A DNA stretch of 35,109 bases from Ruminococcus flavefaciens FD-1 (GCA_000174895.1 ACOK01000074.1:1-35109); one strand, 5' to 3'. Counted from the stretch's first letter, positions 8,419 to 16,641 are shown. Program-made: numbers and translations. The notes: generated by a model from the letters alone, not told the origin.

Positions 8419-9330
8419 TCAATTAATATTACAGCTTAAATTGTAGTACGTATCGCATGACATCGAAAAATAATACGTGCCTTTTTTCAGATTCAGCCGT
8501 ATATCATCTTCATGAAAGCTGGTATCTGTTATCTTATACACCGTCTCACCACTCTCGCTAACGACCTCAAATGTCATGGGATCTTTGGATTCAATGCCAA
8601 GATCAAGAAAATAATTATCGGGATATTTTACTTCAAAACCTCCGAAACGCTCATTGTTTACTGATTCTTCATTTGCTTCCGGTATCCTGTTTACTGTAAT
8701 ATTCGGACGTTTACCTGAAAGGAATATGCCGGATGAAGTACCAAGAATGATAGTCAAGAAAAACACAGTAATAAGAACACTGTCCCTATACCTGTTTCTT
8801 TTCCTCTTTGATTCTTTAGCACGCATTATAAGTACTCCACGGAAAAGAACGCTAAATTCAATAAGAAAAGTCAAAAAGAAAAGAAGAAACGGAACAGATG
8901 GCACCATTATCAGTTTGATGCCATAAATCAAAGCCATAATGCCACCCAAAATAGCTATAACCAATGCAATCCGTGCCCAATTTTTCTTCATGGCATTAAA
9001 TGACTCACGGTCTGTGAATATTTCATACTCCTCTTCCGGAAGAGATGGGTCATATATCTTTCGGAAATAATGCCAGCCATTTATGGTCGAATCAACGTAT
9101 TCCCAGCCCTGCTCACGAAAAGTTTCGATATAGCGTCCCTTATCTTCGATCCTGCGGAAATCAAGCTGATAGCGGTAACGTATCTTTTCATTTTTTACGT
9201 ACTTTCTGTAAAAAAGTGCTCCTTTTACAAGCTGCCAGCCATTTTCAGAATACTTATCCAGTTCTTCAACTTCGTTCTGATAATTCCATGCCGAATGAAG
9301 TGCGAAAGAATATTTGTATTTATTTGCCAT
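8419..9330 (-). CDS. DUF2812 membrane protein paired with a PadR regulator
   Basis: A 303-residue protein. The first 110 residues are a DUF2812 domain, rich in aromatic residues with the pattern ENGWQLVKGALFYRKY and a second similar unit EQGWEYVDSTINGWHYF. Three membrane segments follow, at about 118-140, 145-168 and 184-206. The last 95 residues form a separate beta-like domain, probably outside the cell. ATG 9330 has an AGGAGG site. The PadR stop lies 3 bp upstream, the arrangement typical of this family, where the PadR protein senses a compound and controls the membrane protein. Function beyond this is unknown. Confidence 0.82.
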   Translation of the reverse strand: MANKYKYSFALHSAWNYQNEVEELDKYSENGWQLVKGALFYRKYVKNEKIRYRYQLDFRRIEDKGRYIETFREQGWEYVDSTINGWHYFRKIYDPSLPEEEYEIFTDRESFNAMKKNWARIALVIAILGGIMALIYGIKLIMVPSVPFLLFFLTFLIEFSVLFRGVLIMRAKESKRKRNRYRDSVLITVFFLTIILGTSSGIFLSGKRPNITVNRIPEANEESVNNERFGGFEVKYPDNYFLDLGIESKDPMTFEVVSESGETVYKITDTSFHEDDIRLNLKKGTYYFSMSCDTYYNLSCNIN

Positions 9331-9333
9331 ATG

Positions 9334-9645
9334 TTATACCTCCTCTGCATTTTCAAGCATTCTTTTAAGCCTTTTGATCTCAGCACGCAGGGCATCCCTG
9401 CCGGAATCTGTCAGCTGATATTGTCTTCGCCGCTCAAAGCCGGCACCGTCAGATACTATTTCCCGTATCCAGCCTTTCTTCATCATATTGCTTGTAGCAC
9501 CGTACATAGTACCTGACCCGATTTTCACATCACCTTTTGAGAGTTCTTCTGTCATCTGCATTATTCCATATCCATGATTTGCTCCTTTTGCAAGACATAG
9601 CAGGATATAGTAATAGCTTTCAGATAAAGGTTCACTTTTCTTCAT
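9334..9645 (-). CDS. PadR-family transcriptional regulator
   Basis: A 103-residue PadR winged-helix repressor. It starts SESYYYILLCLAKGANHGYGI and continues with IGSGTMYGATSNMMKKGWI and RRRQYQLTDSGRDALRAEI, all hallmark family positions (GxxYgxL-type helix and the Y-x-LT-x-x-G wing). The C-terminal helix is short, so it is a minimal PadR. ATG 9645 has GGGAG 9 bases upstream. The gene is first in the operon with DUF2812. Its own promoter contains an inverted repeat of PadR-operator type (9694-9714), so autorepression is likely. Confidence 0.93.
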   Translation of the reverse strand: MKKSEPLSESYYYILLCLAKGANHGYGIMQMTEELSKGDVKIGSGTMYGATSNMMKKGWIREIVSDGAGFERRRQYQLTDSGRDALRAEIKRLKRMLENAEEV

Positions 9646-9680
9646 TTATGTCGTCTCCCGATACATCACCTTACGAGTAT

Positions 9681-9714
9681 ATTGTATCACGATATATGTC
9701 GTCTGTCAACATAT
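9681..9714 (-). promoter_or_regulatory. PadR operon promoter with overlapping operator
   Basis: Minus strand: TTGACA (9704-9709), 17-bp spacer, TACAAT (9681-9686). An inverted repeat with arms ATATGTCG (9694-9701) and CAACATAT (9707-9714; one mismatch) covers the -35 box. It resembles the ATGT-N-ACAT operators known for PadR proteins. Confidence 0.8.
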
Positions 9715-9795
9715 ATTTATGAATTATTTTTTATTCCTGTTACAAGCAGCTAACCAAATCGATTCTGAATGCTGTTACGGAACTTCGTTTAACAT

Positions 9796-9828
9796 AAAAA
9801 AGTCCTCACAGCCGAAACTGTGAGGACT
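9796..9828 (-). terminator. Probable ancestral ppdK terminator (site A side)
   Basis: 11-bp stem AGTCCTCACAG (9801-9811) / CTGTGAGGACT (9818-9828), loop CCGAAA, then a T run on the minus strand. It is 53 bp beyond the ppdK-end copy A. The same loop and inner stem recur beside copies B and C, so this is probably where ppdK transcription ended before the elements arrived. Confidence 0.8.
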
Positions 9829-9881
9829 CATTGTTTTTATTCAGTTTTCACTTTATGTGAATATCACTTAATCCGTATCAA

Positions 9882-9917
9882 GAATTACTTCTTGTCAGCG
9901 ATTGCAGCCTGAGCAGC
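9882..9917 (-). repeat. Attachment site A: 36-bp copy of the ppdK 3' end
   Basis: 36 bases identical to 20477-20512, the stop codon region of ppdK. Outside these bases the two loci are unrelated. It marks the far chromosomal junction of the integrated material. The stop codon and last residues of the recombinase gene lie inside it. Confidence 0.88.
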
Positions 9918-11625
9918 CCTCCACCAACGCAGGCGCATAAGACGCCCCGAAAAGCTCGATTTTATGGGCTTTTTTGTCACCCTCCACATTGCACTTTTTC
10001 GGAGTTTTGTCATCGCCCGAGAAGTGCAGATACCAATCGAAGGAGTTCTCGTTCACCACAATTTTTTCTACAAATGCTTCGATAACTGCCTCGGGAATAT
10101 CCTCGTCTGAGTCAAAATTCGTGTACCGTTCAAGAGCATATCTCAGAAGAGTTATACGCTCGTTATAGTCGGGAACATCACTTGTCTCTGTGACTTTCTC
10201 CGTCGGCGAAAGCTCGCATATCTGCTCCTGCAAAGAAGCTATCTGCGTATCGACTTCCGACTTCATGTTCATGAACTGCTCTTTCGTTATCTCATCGTCA
10301 GCCCTCATGGAGATCAGTTTGCTCAGACGCTTTTCCAGTTTTTCAAGCTCTGCCTTTTTCTGTGCGATGAGCTCGGTATTATCCTCAGTGATCTCTTCAT
10401 CGTTGATATGTTTTTCAAGCATCTCCTCGGCAATGTCAAGTATCCTGTCGGTGTTCCTCAAAAACTCACGGAACAGGTTCTTCGCCATGAACTGCAACTT
10501 CCACCCCGGTATCATCTGCGAGGTGCAGATACCCTCCGTAGGCAGTCCCTTTTTCAGCCTTGTCCTTATAGTTCCGTTGCGTATCTGCGAGTAGCACATA
10601 TACCCGTACTGCGTACCCTTTGATGTGGTGTGCCATACTTTGCGGTTGAATGTGCATCCGCAGGAGCATACCAGCAGCCTGCACCATACGTCCGAAACAG
10701 GCTTCTTGCCCTTTTCCTTGCGTCCTGTCTTGTTGGCAGGATTTTTCAGTCTCTTGCTTTCCATTATCTCTTGCACCCTGTTGAATTCCTCCAGTGTAAC
10801 GATAGGTTCGTGTCTGCCATCAACTCGCAGACGATCTATCTCACCAAAATTGTTGATCTTCTTCTGCTCCAGAAAGTCGGGAGTGAACTGCTTGTGGTAC
10901 TCCAGTATACCTGCATAGAACGGGTTCTTGAGTATCTTGCTGATGTTGGATTCGTACCACCTGGTCTTGCCCATAGCAGTGAGTACACCCTCTTTTTCAA
11001 GCTCAAACTGTATCTGCCTTACACCCATACCGTCCAGATACCAGTCGTATATCTTCCGCACCGTCTTAGCCTGCTCGGGATCAATAACAAGTTCTTTGCC
11101 GACCCTGTTGTACCCGAGGATATTTCCGTTGCCGTAATATACGCCGTTCTCCATAGATGTCTGCTGACCGCTTTTCACTCGGATAGAGGTCTTGCGGCTT
11201 TCGTCCTGAGCAAGCGTCGCCATTATTGTCAGACGCAGCTCACCGTCACCGTCAAATGTCCTGATGTTGTCGTTGATGAAGAACACCTCCACACCCAGCC
11301 TTTTCAGGTCACGGGTATATTGCAGAGTGTCCACTGTGTTTCGTGCGAAACGTGATACCTCACGGGTCAGTATCAGGTTGAAGTCGCCGTTCTTTGCATC
11401 ACTGAGCATCTGCATGAACTGCGGACGTTTCTTTGCCGAAGTTCCCGTGATACCCTCGTCAACATAACTGCGGACGAATGTCCATTCAGGATGTTGTTCA
11501 AGCAACGGCTTGTACCAGTCCAGCTGATTCTCCAGAGCCGAAAGCTGAGCTTCATGCTCGGTGGAAACTCTTGCGTAGATGACAACGTTCTTCGGCATAG
11601 CTACCGCATTATATCCGTACATCAT
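9895..11625 (-). CDS. Large serine recombinase (integrase) of element 1
   Basis: A 576-residue serine integrase. The resolvase domain (about 14-160) has nucleophile S21 in IYARVSTEHE and the REVSRFARNTVD region. A Recombinase domain (about 175-290; GILEYHKQF) is followed by a Cys-rich zinc ribbon (about 308-365; VCSCGCTFNRK) and a coiled coil (about 395-470). The length fits the family and no damage is visible. ATG 11625 is 4 bases after AAGGAGG and overlaps the stop of the 71-aa gene; ATG 11622 is an equal choice. The final residues GCSGCNR and the stop are encoded by the attachment core, so excision would alter the C-terminus. It most likely catalyses integration at ppdK. Confidence 0.95.
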   Translation of the reverse strand: MMYGYNAVAMPKNVVIYARVSTEHEAQLSALENQLDWYKPLLEQHPEWTFVRSYVDEGITGTSAKKRPQFMQMLSDAKNGDFNLILTREVSRFARNTVDTLQYTRDLKRLGVEVFFINDNIRTFDGDGELRLTIMATLAQDESRKTSIRVKSGQQTSMENGVYYGNGNILGYNRVGKELVIDPEQAKTVRKIYDWYLDGMGVRQIQFELEKEGVLTAMGKTRWYESNISKILKNPFYAGILEYHKQFTPDFLEQKKINNFGEIDRLRVDGRHEPIVTLEEFNRVQEIMESKRLKNPANKTGRKEKGKKPVSDVWCRLLVCSCGCTFNRKVWHTTSKGTQYGYMCYSQIRNGTIRTRLKKGLPTEGICTSQMIPGWKLQFMAKNLFREFLRNTDRILDIAEEMLEKHINDEEITEDNTELIAQKKAELEKLEKRLSKLISMRADDEITKEQFMNMKSEVDTQIASLQEQICELSPTEKVTETSDVPDYNERITLLRYALERYTNFDSDEDIPEAVIEAFVEKIVVNENSFDWYLHFSGDDKTPKKCNVEGDKKAHKIELFGASYAPALVEGCSGCNR

Positions 11626-11837
11626 ACCGCCTCCTTATCTTCAATGTTTGGTATAGTATAGCGCGCATCTGCACCGTTGTCAAGCCCTTTGCCGTAATAC
11701 TCGTTGCAGATATTGCGGTAAACGTGTTTGGGTATCTCACCCTGTTCGTACAGCAGACCGATGAGCTTCAAAGCTGCACCGATCTCCTGTTTGGTTGCGT
11801 TCTGTGTGACATTCTTTTTGTTTCTCTCAGATGTCAT
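11622..11837 (-). CDS. Small protein upstream of the recombinase
   Basis: A 71-residue charged protein with a central helical segment IGLLYEQGEIPKHVYRNI. The family is not recognised, though short proteins like this commonly precede large serine recombinases in Firmicute islands. GGAGGG sits 5 bases before ATG 11837. Its stop overlaps the recombinase start (ATGATG region), so the two are translationally coupled. A recombination-directionality or accessory role is possible from position only. A small hairpin GCAGG/CCTGC (11852-11868) lies in its leader. Confidence 0.72.
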   Translation of the reverse strand: MTSERNKKNVTQNATKQEIGAALKLIGLLYEQGEIPKHVYRNICNEYYGKGLDNGADARYTIPNIEDKEAV

Positions 11838-11897
11838 TTTGTCCCTCCATAGCAGGTACTTCCCCTGCTTTCTATCTTTTTATATTTCTGTTTTTCT

Positions 11898-11950
11898 GCC
11901 GATTTTCATCGGCTGATAATATTATAGCGCGCAACGATAGTAAAAGTCCA
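11898..11950 (-). promoter_or_regulatory. Recombinase operon promoter with a 5'-end hairpin
   Basis: Minus strand: weak -35 TGGACT (11945-11950), 18-bp spacer, TATAAT (11921-11926). A perfect 6-bp stem GCCGAT/ATCGGC with a GAAA loop (11898-11913) lies where the transcript should begin, so it would cap the 5' end and may stabilise the mRNA. Confidence 0.6.
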
Positions 11951-12017
11951 GATTCATTGCGCACGAACTTTGGAATGAATTTCAGTTTTCCCCGGTGTAA
12001 TTTGCACTGGAAAAATG

Positions 12018-12044
12018 AAAAAAGCAGTCCCCGAAAGGACTGCT
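12018..12044 (-). terminator. Terminator of the ATPase/RloB module 1
   Basis: 8-bp stem AGCAGTCC (12023-12030) / GGACTGCT (12037-12044), loop CCGAAA, followed by a T run on the minus strand. It is 11 bp past the RloB stop. Confidence 0.9.
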
Positions 12045-12054
12045 ATGTGATATG

Positions 12055-12708
12055 CTATTGTATGCACTCGTTAAGTATATCATTAACTATTTTCCAAATT
12101 GATAGTGAGGGGTTATCCTGATAATACCTAAAGCCCTTATAGCTTTTCTGAGGATTTCCTATCTCTTTATTATTCTGAGTGATCTTCTTTGCTATCATGA
12201 CAGCATCCTTTACATCGGATAGACTAAGCTTTGAGAGACACCGTTTAAAATTGCGTTCTTCTTTATAGCTTTTCAAGGAATTGAACTTTTCGTTATATGC
12301 AGAATTGATCGGTGCAAGATATTGTGATCTGTCTGAAAAAGGAGAGTTGCATTCTTTTTTATGCAGTATCATCCAAAGTTCAAAAGTCAGGTTTGTATAT
12401 CCAAGCCCGTATTCTATATGTTTCTGCTCTTTGGCTTCCTTTAACTGTGACAGCACACTATGAAACTTTTCAATATCCTCAGCTGATTGACCCTCAACAT
12501 CACAGATATGAACCACGGAAGGTGTAGACTTAGTGTTGAGCTTTTTGATATAAGAGAGTGGGAACTGCTGAATACTTGTGTTGATCTTTACCTTGTATCT
12601 TGCATTTTCAGAAGTGTTTATTTCTTTCTGAAGCCATTCAAAATACATTTTCTCAGTCTCGCCCTCAACGGTTAAGGTGTACTGTCTTGTTTCCTTTCTC
12701 TCAATCAT
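12055..12708 (-). CDS. RloB-like TOPRIM-type protein, module 1
   Basis: A 217-residue RloB-family protein. The N-terminal acidic motif VEGETEKMYF (residues 14-23) and the strand ending VVHICDVEG (D70, E72) fit a TOPRIM-like metal site. TNLTFELWMILHKKE (about 119-133) is the family hallmark before the helical C-terminus. RloB proteins occur with AAA ATPases in defence islands, as in AbiL-type abortive infection; the nuclease activity is inferred. ATG 12708 overlaps the 3' end of the ATPase gene by 8 bases, so the two proteins should be made in fixed ratio. Its sequence differs strongly from the RloB of element 2. Confidence 0.88.
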   Translation of the reverse strand: MIERKETRQYTLTVEGETEKMYFEWLQKEINTSENARYKVKINTSIQQFPLSYIKKLNTKSTPSVVHICDVEGQSAEDIEKFHSVLSQLKEAKEQKHIEYGLGYTNLTFELWMILHKKECNSPFSDRSQYLAPINSAYNEKFNSLKSYKEERNFKRCLSKLSLSDVKDAVMIAKKITQNNKEIGNPQKSYKGFRYYQDNPSLSIWKIVNDILNECIQ

Positions 12709-14017
12709 CTGCCGCCACCTCTTTACCTTTTATCATCTGCTCGATAAAATCAGAGAAATCGACTTCTTTGATAGCGCCGTATCTGTTGACAAAATAATTA
12801 TTCATATAATCCTCGCCCTTGCGGATACCGTCAGCAGTCTTGAAGTCTGAGAGTGCATAATGAACACTGTGGTTGGTATCGTCGTCACGCTCAACAAATT
12901 TGATCTCGTCACGTCTGAACAAAGAAGCATCAAGGAATATCGGATTATGGGTATTGAAAATTATCTGTGCTTTGTTGATATTGATCTCATCATTATGGAA
13001 AATATTGATGATGTTCATCAGAGCCATTGGGTGTATGGAAGCATCGAATTCGTCCATAACAAGTGTACCGCCATTTTTCAGAACATTTATCACCAGCGGA
13101 AACTCATTTATAAATCTTACCGTGCCGTATGACTCAAACTGTTCAGCAGGGATAATTGCTTTTTTGTCTTTGAAAATTGAGCACAGAACAGCATCGTCGC
13201 CCTCAGCAACTGTCTTGTATCCGAGCGCATTAGAGTTGATACCAAATATCTTTGAAACATCAGTGAGCGTTTTCTCAACATAAATTGTATTCTCGCTTGT
13301 GTCTGAGAATTTCTTCATGATCTTTATCGCATCGGAACGGATTATTACCACAAACTTCTTTTCAAACCAACCGAGGATAAGTGCAACGAGCTGTTTTGCA
13401 AATATGTTTTTGAAGCCGTTGTTAAGGAAAAGCTCATCATCGCTGAGGCTGTTTACGGAGATGTCCTTTAACTGCTGACTAACGCTCTTGATATTTGAAT
13501 TCAGATAAGGCTTGATGCAGGAGGGTATAGATACTTCGAGTTTATCGTTTCTGATAAAAACTGGCTTTTCATTTACAGCAAGTTTTTCCTCCAGAATTTT
13601 TCTTGGGTGATCCTTTTCAAGAAAACCACCGAGATCAACGATCATCGAATAGTCGATAAGCATATCGTTCTCAATAAACCTGATAGAGAATTCTACAGGA
13701 GCAGAATTTGAATCACAGTTTGGAATAAGTTCCAGTAATGAAGAAGCTGCATTCATCGACATTGGCACATCTGCATTGCGTATATTCCCACGCATAATGA
13801 TCGACTTCATTGTATCCATCGCACCAATGATGTTGGTCTTTCCGGAAGCATTCGGACCGTACACGACCGCAGAACAAAGAGACTTGTAATTTTTTGCTCC
13901 GATCTTTGTGGTCTGAACACTGTAATCCAGCCCTTTCTGCTTTGGTGCAGGAGACATAATAAAGCTCATTTCATCTACAAATGATTTGTAATTCTTCGTT
14001 TTGAATTCTAAAAGCAT
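12701..14017 (-). CDS. AAA/ABC-type ATPase, partner of RloB module 1
   Basis: A 438-residue ATPase of the AAA_15/AAA_21 (OLD/SMC-like) class. The Walker A motif GPNASGKT is at 54-61, Walker B TLVMDEFDASIHP lies near 335, and QIIFNTHNPIFLD carries the switch His. The middle is an inserted helical region instead of a long coiled coil. ATG 14017 has GGAGGG 7 bases upstream; more N-terminal starts lie in the operator. In AbiL- and PARIS-like systems such ATPases sense phage and hold a TOPRIM effector in check; that role is inferred here from the RloB neighbour. Promoter and twin operators are at 14030-14121. Confidence 0.9.
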   Translation of the reverse strand: MLLEFKTKNYKSFVDEMSFIMSPAPKQKGLDYSVQTTKIGAKNYKSLCSAVVYGPNASGKTNIIGAMDTMKSIIMRGNIRNADVPMSMNAASSLLELIPNCDSNSAPVEFSIRFIENDMLIDYSMIVDLGGFLEKDHPRKILEEKLAVNEKPVFIRNDKLEVSIPSCIKPYLNSNIKSVSQQLKDISVNSLSDDELFLNNGFKNIFAKQLVALILGWFEKKFVVIIRSDAIKIMKKFSDTSENTIYVEKTLTDVSKIFGINSNALGYKTVAEGDDAVLCSIFKDKKAIIPAEQFESYGTVRFINEFPLVINVLKNGGTLVMDEFDASIHPMALMNIINIFHNDEININKAQIIFNTHNPIFLDASLFRRDEIKFVERDDDTNHSVHYALSDFKTADGIRKGEDYMNNYFVNRYGAIKEVDFSDFIEQMIKGKEVAADD

Positions 14018-14029
14018 AAATTTGCCCTC

Positions 14030-14121
14030 CATTTTGCATAAATTTTGCAAAATCCCTTGATATTAGTGTATCATATATCGGCTTAAAAGTCAATATGATT
14101 TTGCATGATTTTCGCAAAATC
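14030..14121 (-). promoter_or_regulatory. Module 1 promoter bracketed by twin palindromic operators
   Basis: Minus strand promoter TTGACT (14088-14093), 17-bp spacer, TACACT (14065-14070). Two 25-bp palindromes of the form GATTTTGC-N9-GCAAAATC flank it, at 14097-14121 (perfect 8-bp arms) and 14030-14054 (7 of 8). One abuts the -35, the other lies just after the start of transcription, with centres 67 bp apart. This is the layout of a tightly repressed promoter. The remaining gap to 14254 shows no gene. Confidence 0.85.
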
Positions 14122-14254
14122 ACATTACAATTTTACGTTCTGATTCATTATATGATATTTTTTGCGTGAAAACGATCGATATTCATACTCATTACCTCAA
14201 ATTATTATGAATATCTATGAACTAAAAATACGTCCTATTTCTTATTAAAATCCA

Positions 14255-14524
14255 ATGTTGAAAAAGGTCTGCATTGGCAGATATTTCTATGATAATCGTT
14301 CTGTTGATATGAACGATTATCTCTGCAAGCTTCAAGACATCGACTGGCTTCGCTCTAATCAAGAAAACTGGCTTGGCAGAGCTATAAAAAGCGATGGTAG
14401 GATCAACAATAATGAAGAGGCTGCCATACTAACTTGCGCAAAAATCAAACAGCTGATTGGAATTCCATTGTCTAAAGAAGAGAAGACAAAGGAACAACAG
14501 CTAACAGAAATGAATCATAAATAA
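14255..14524 (+). pseudogene. dndB: dndB 3' fragment
   Basis: An 89-codon open stretch whose residues 25-80 (IDWLRSNQENWLGRAI, GRINNNEE, AAILTCAKIKQLIGIPLSKEE) match the C-terminal end of DndB, the DGQHR-domain regulator of phosphorothioate DNA-modification loci. DndB is normally about 350 residues, so only the last quarter remains. No ribosome site precedes the first ATG and a stop codon lies just upstream, so this is a remnant, not a gene. It is followed 14 bp later by the dndA fragment in the same orientation. The assignment rests on motif memory, not on a search. Confidence 0.62.
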
Positions 14525-14538
14525 TAGGAGCATAGATC

Positions 14539-15375
14539 ATGGAAGATAATACAACCTGTAAGAGTTGTAACTCGGAAACTACTATAACAACGCAGACAGC
14601 AGAACACATGATTACGGCGAGACAGCACGTTCTGCTGTTGAAAACGCTCGCAAACAGGTGGCTGACTTATTGGCTATCAAGAAGGACGAAGTGTTCTTTA
14701 CAAGCGGCGCTACAGAAAGTGATAATATCTCTATATTGGGTTTACAGGAATACGCTGAAAAAAATTCAAAGAAGCATATTATTACAACAGCTATAGAGCA
14801 TAAAGCTGTTCTAGAACCGTTGCACCATCTTGAAAAGCAGGGATTTGAAGTAACATATATCTCACCGGATTCAAGCGGACGAATAAATGCCGATGAGTTG
14901 CTTAGTAAAGTCAGAGATGATACTTTACTTGTCTCTGTTATGCACGCCAATAATGAGACGGGTATCATTCAACCTATTGATGTAATTGGAGAAGAGCTCT
15001 CCAAAACAGATACATTCTTTCATGTAGACGCTGCTCAGAGTTTTGCAAAGCTCGTTGATGAATTGCGAAGCGTTAAGTATAACTTTTTGTCTGCAAGTGC
15101 CCATAAAATGTATGGACCGCAGGGAGTTGGTGTTTTAGTCTTAAAAAAGAAACGTTATAAGATGCCACCAGTGAATTCGATTATGTTCGGAGGAAGTCAG
15201 GAAAGAGGAATACGTCCCGGTACAGTTCCGACCGCATTAATTGCTGGTCTTGGAAAGGCCTGCGAAATAGCCGCTGAGGAACACGCTTCTAATTACATCA
15301 AGTATCTGGATAATAAAGCTATCATTCTAGATGCGTTGAAATCTTCCGGTATTGATTATAGTGTAAACGGGGATT
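14539..15375 (+). pseudogene. dndA: dndA-type cysteine desulfurase, broken at both ends
   Basis: Remains of an IscS/NifS-like aminotransferase V desulfurase, probably DndA. The original start (ATG 14539, TAGGAG 8 bases upstream; MEDNTT) is out of frame with the body. The body reads from 14571: SRTHDYGETARSAVENARKQ, then FTSGATESDN, HANNETGI, HVDAAQS and the PLP-lysine motif SAHKMYGPQGVG. A deletion of about 37 bases near 14550-14580 explains the frameshift. At about 15375 the frame runs into an unrelated reversed ATPase gene. The lost C-terminus includes the catalytic Cys loop, so no desulfurase can be made. With the dndB fragment it shows that a dnd locus once lay here. Confidence 0.78.
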
Positions 15376-16420
15376 TACCCTCGTTCATATTCAGCTTGTC
15401 GCCGAGTATCTGCTTGTATACCTCATCTTCCAGTAGTTCGTTCTCGTCAAAGGCATGGCTGACCAGCAGTCCCGTGTCGCCAAGATAGCACTTCACATAC
15501 GCTCTATTCTCATTGATCGACAGCCCGACATTTGGATCATTGCACAGAAAGCATTCGTTGGAGATCATCGAATCCGACAGCCAGAAGAACGTTTCCTCAA
15601 ACTGGTCTGCCTTGCTCCCTGCTGAAATATCATTGAAAACGACACGCTTTTCGTGCTGAGACAAGAGCCCCGGTATCTAATCGAATATGGTAAGGGCTTT
15701 GCTCCTGTACTTGCGGCTTATTTTCAAGATCTCACTGCGGTACAGCGAGAGAATATCACGCTTTTCGATATCAGCTTTGTCGAAGTCCTTCCTGCTTTCA
15801 AGAAAAGCGATAACGCTCTGAGACATACCGCCCACAAGCATATACTGCTTGAACAGGAGCATCGCTTTGTGTTGAAGCTCATTTTCAAGGGGAACTCTAT
15901 CGACAAAGCACTTACGAATATAACTGCACATCTGTTCATCACCCAAAGCATCGCAGAACTCCTCGAAATCCAGCGGATACATACTCAGATGACTCTCCTC
16001 CGAGGGGATGTCGATATCCTTGACGTTCTCCTTTATCGAAACAAGTGAGCCCGTTTCGATATAGTCGTATCTGCCGTCAGCAACAAGATACTTGACGCAT
16101 TCTCTTACCTTCGGGTACATCTGCACCTCATCAAAGATGATAAGCGACTCACGCTCATACAGCTTCACGCCGTAGTAGGTGGACAGCAGCATGAAGAACG
16201 TATCAAGATCGTTCATGTGCTTGGCGAAATAGTCCTTGACCTCATCAGGGCACTTGGCGAAGTCGATCAGTATGTAGCTCTTATATTCATTTTTGCCGAA
16301 TTCCTCACAGATCGTTGACTTACCGATACGCCTTGCCCCCTCGATCAGATAGGCTTTTGGGCCGTTAAGCTCGTTTTTTAGGGTCAGCAGCTTGTCGTAC
16401 ATTTTACGTTTCAGTATCAT
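15375..16420 (-). pseudogene. AAA_14/DUF4143 ATPase with internal TAG, truncated
   Basis: Encodes an ATPase of the AAA_14 + DUF4143 family, often mobile and toxin-antitoxin-like. Walker A is EGARRIGKST near residue 21 and Walker B is LIIFDEVQMYP near 93. At residue 248 an in-frame TAG (15677-15679) interrupts KALTIFD-stop-IPGLLSQHEKRVV. The frame continues uninterrupted, and CAG (Gln) would restore it, so this is a nonsense mutation. The coding sequence then ends abruptly at about 15375 after KLNMNEG, where it is fused to the dndA remnant; about 120-150 residues are lost. ATG 16420. Once an intact gene, now probably dead. Confidence 0.8.
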
Positions 16421-16433
16421 GATAACGCCTCAT

Positions 16434-16525
16434 TTCCATAATACGCATGTTTTAGCTTGCTTGTAAGTTCCTCAATACGCAGGTTTATAATACGCTCTAA
16501 ATTCCATTATGCGCAGGTTTATGAT
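16434..16525 (-). repeat. Three direct repeats with exact 34-bp period
   Basis: Copies begin at 16434, 16468 and 16502 (plus strand), each starting TTCC and sharing the core ATRCGCANGTTTAT. They lie between the start codon and promoter of the ATPase pseudogene. The spacing puts them about three helical turns apart, as for an array of protein-binding sites. Confidence 0.75.
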
Positions 16526-16533
16526 AATTATAC

Positions 16534-16617
16534 TATATGAAAGCGAAAAAGCCAAGTGTCAAGTAAAAACGCATTTTACGTAAAAATCTGTCAGCTAAAA
16601 CGCACATTTACGTAAAA
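16534..16617 (-). promoter_or_regulatory. Promoter and paired palindromes upstream of the ATPase pseudogene
   Basis: Minus strand TTGACA (16557-16562) with CATATA 17 bp on (16534-16539); a TATAAT at 16527-16532 is too far for this -35. Upstream lie two palindromes, TTTTACGTAAAA (16574-16585) and ATTTACGTAAAA (16606-16617), with centres 32 bp apart. Confidence 0.6.
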
Positions 16618-16641
16618 CGCCCATATTTCAAGCCACAAAAG

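Noticed and set aside
10630..11355. 241-codon plus-strand open frame
   Set aside because: It is antisense to the zinc-ribbon and catalytic region of the recombinase, with no ribosome site or family resemblance.
14539..14796. 85-codon plus-strand frame as an independent gene
   Set aside because: Only its first few codons come from the old dndA start; after the frameshift it is out of phase with the conserved desulfurase sequence.
15356..15664. Separate 102-codon minus-strand gene
   Set aside because: It is in the same frame as the ATPase upstream and continues its domain past the TAG, so it is the rest of one pseudogene.
16434..16525. Three regularly spaced repeats as a short CRISPR array
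   Set aside because: The interval between repeats is only about 10-13 bp, the repeats are imperfect, and no cas gene is nearby.
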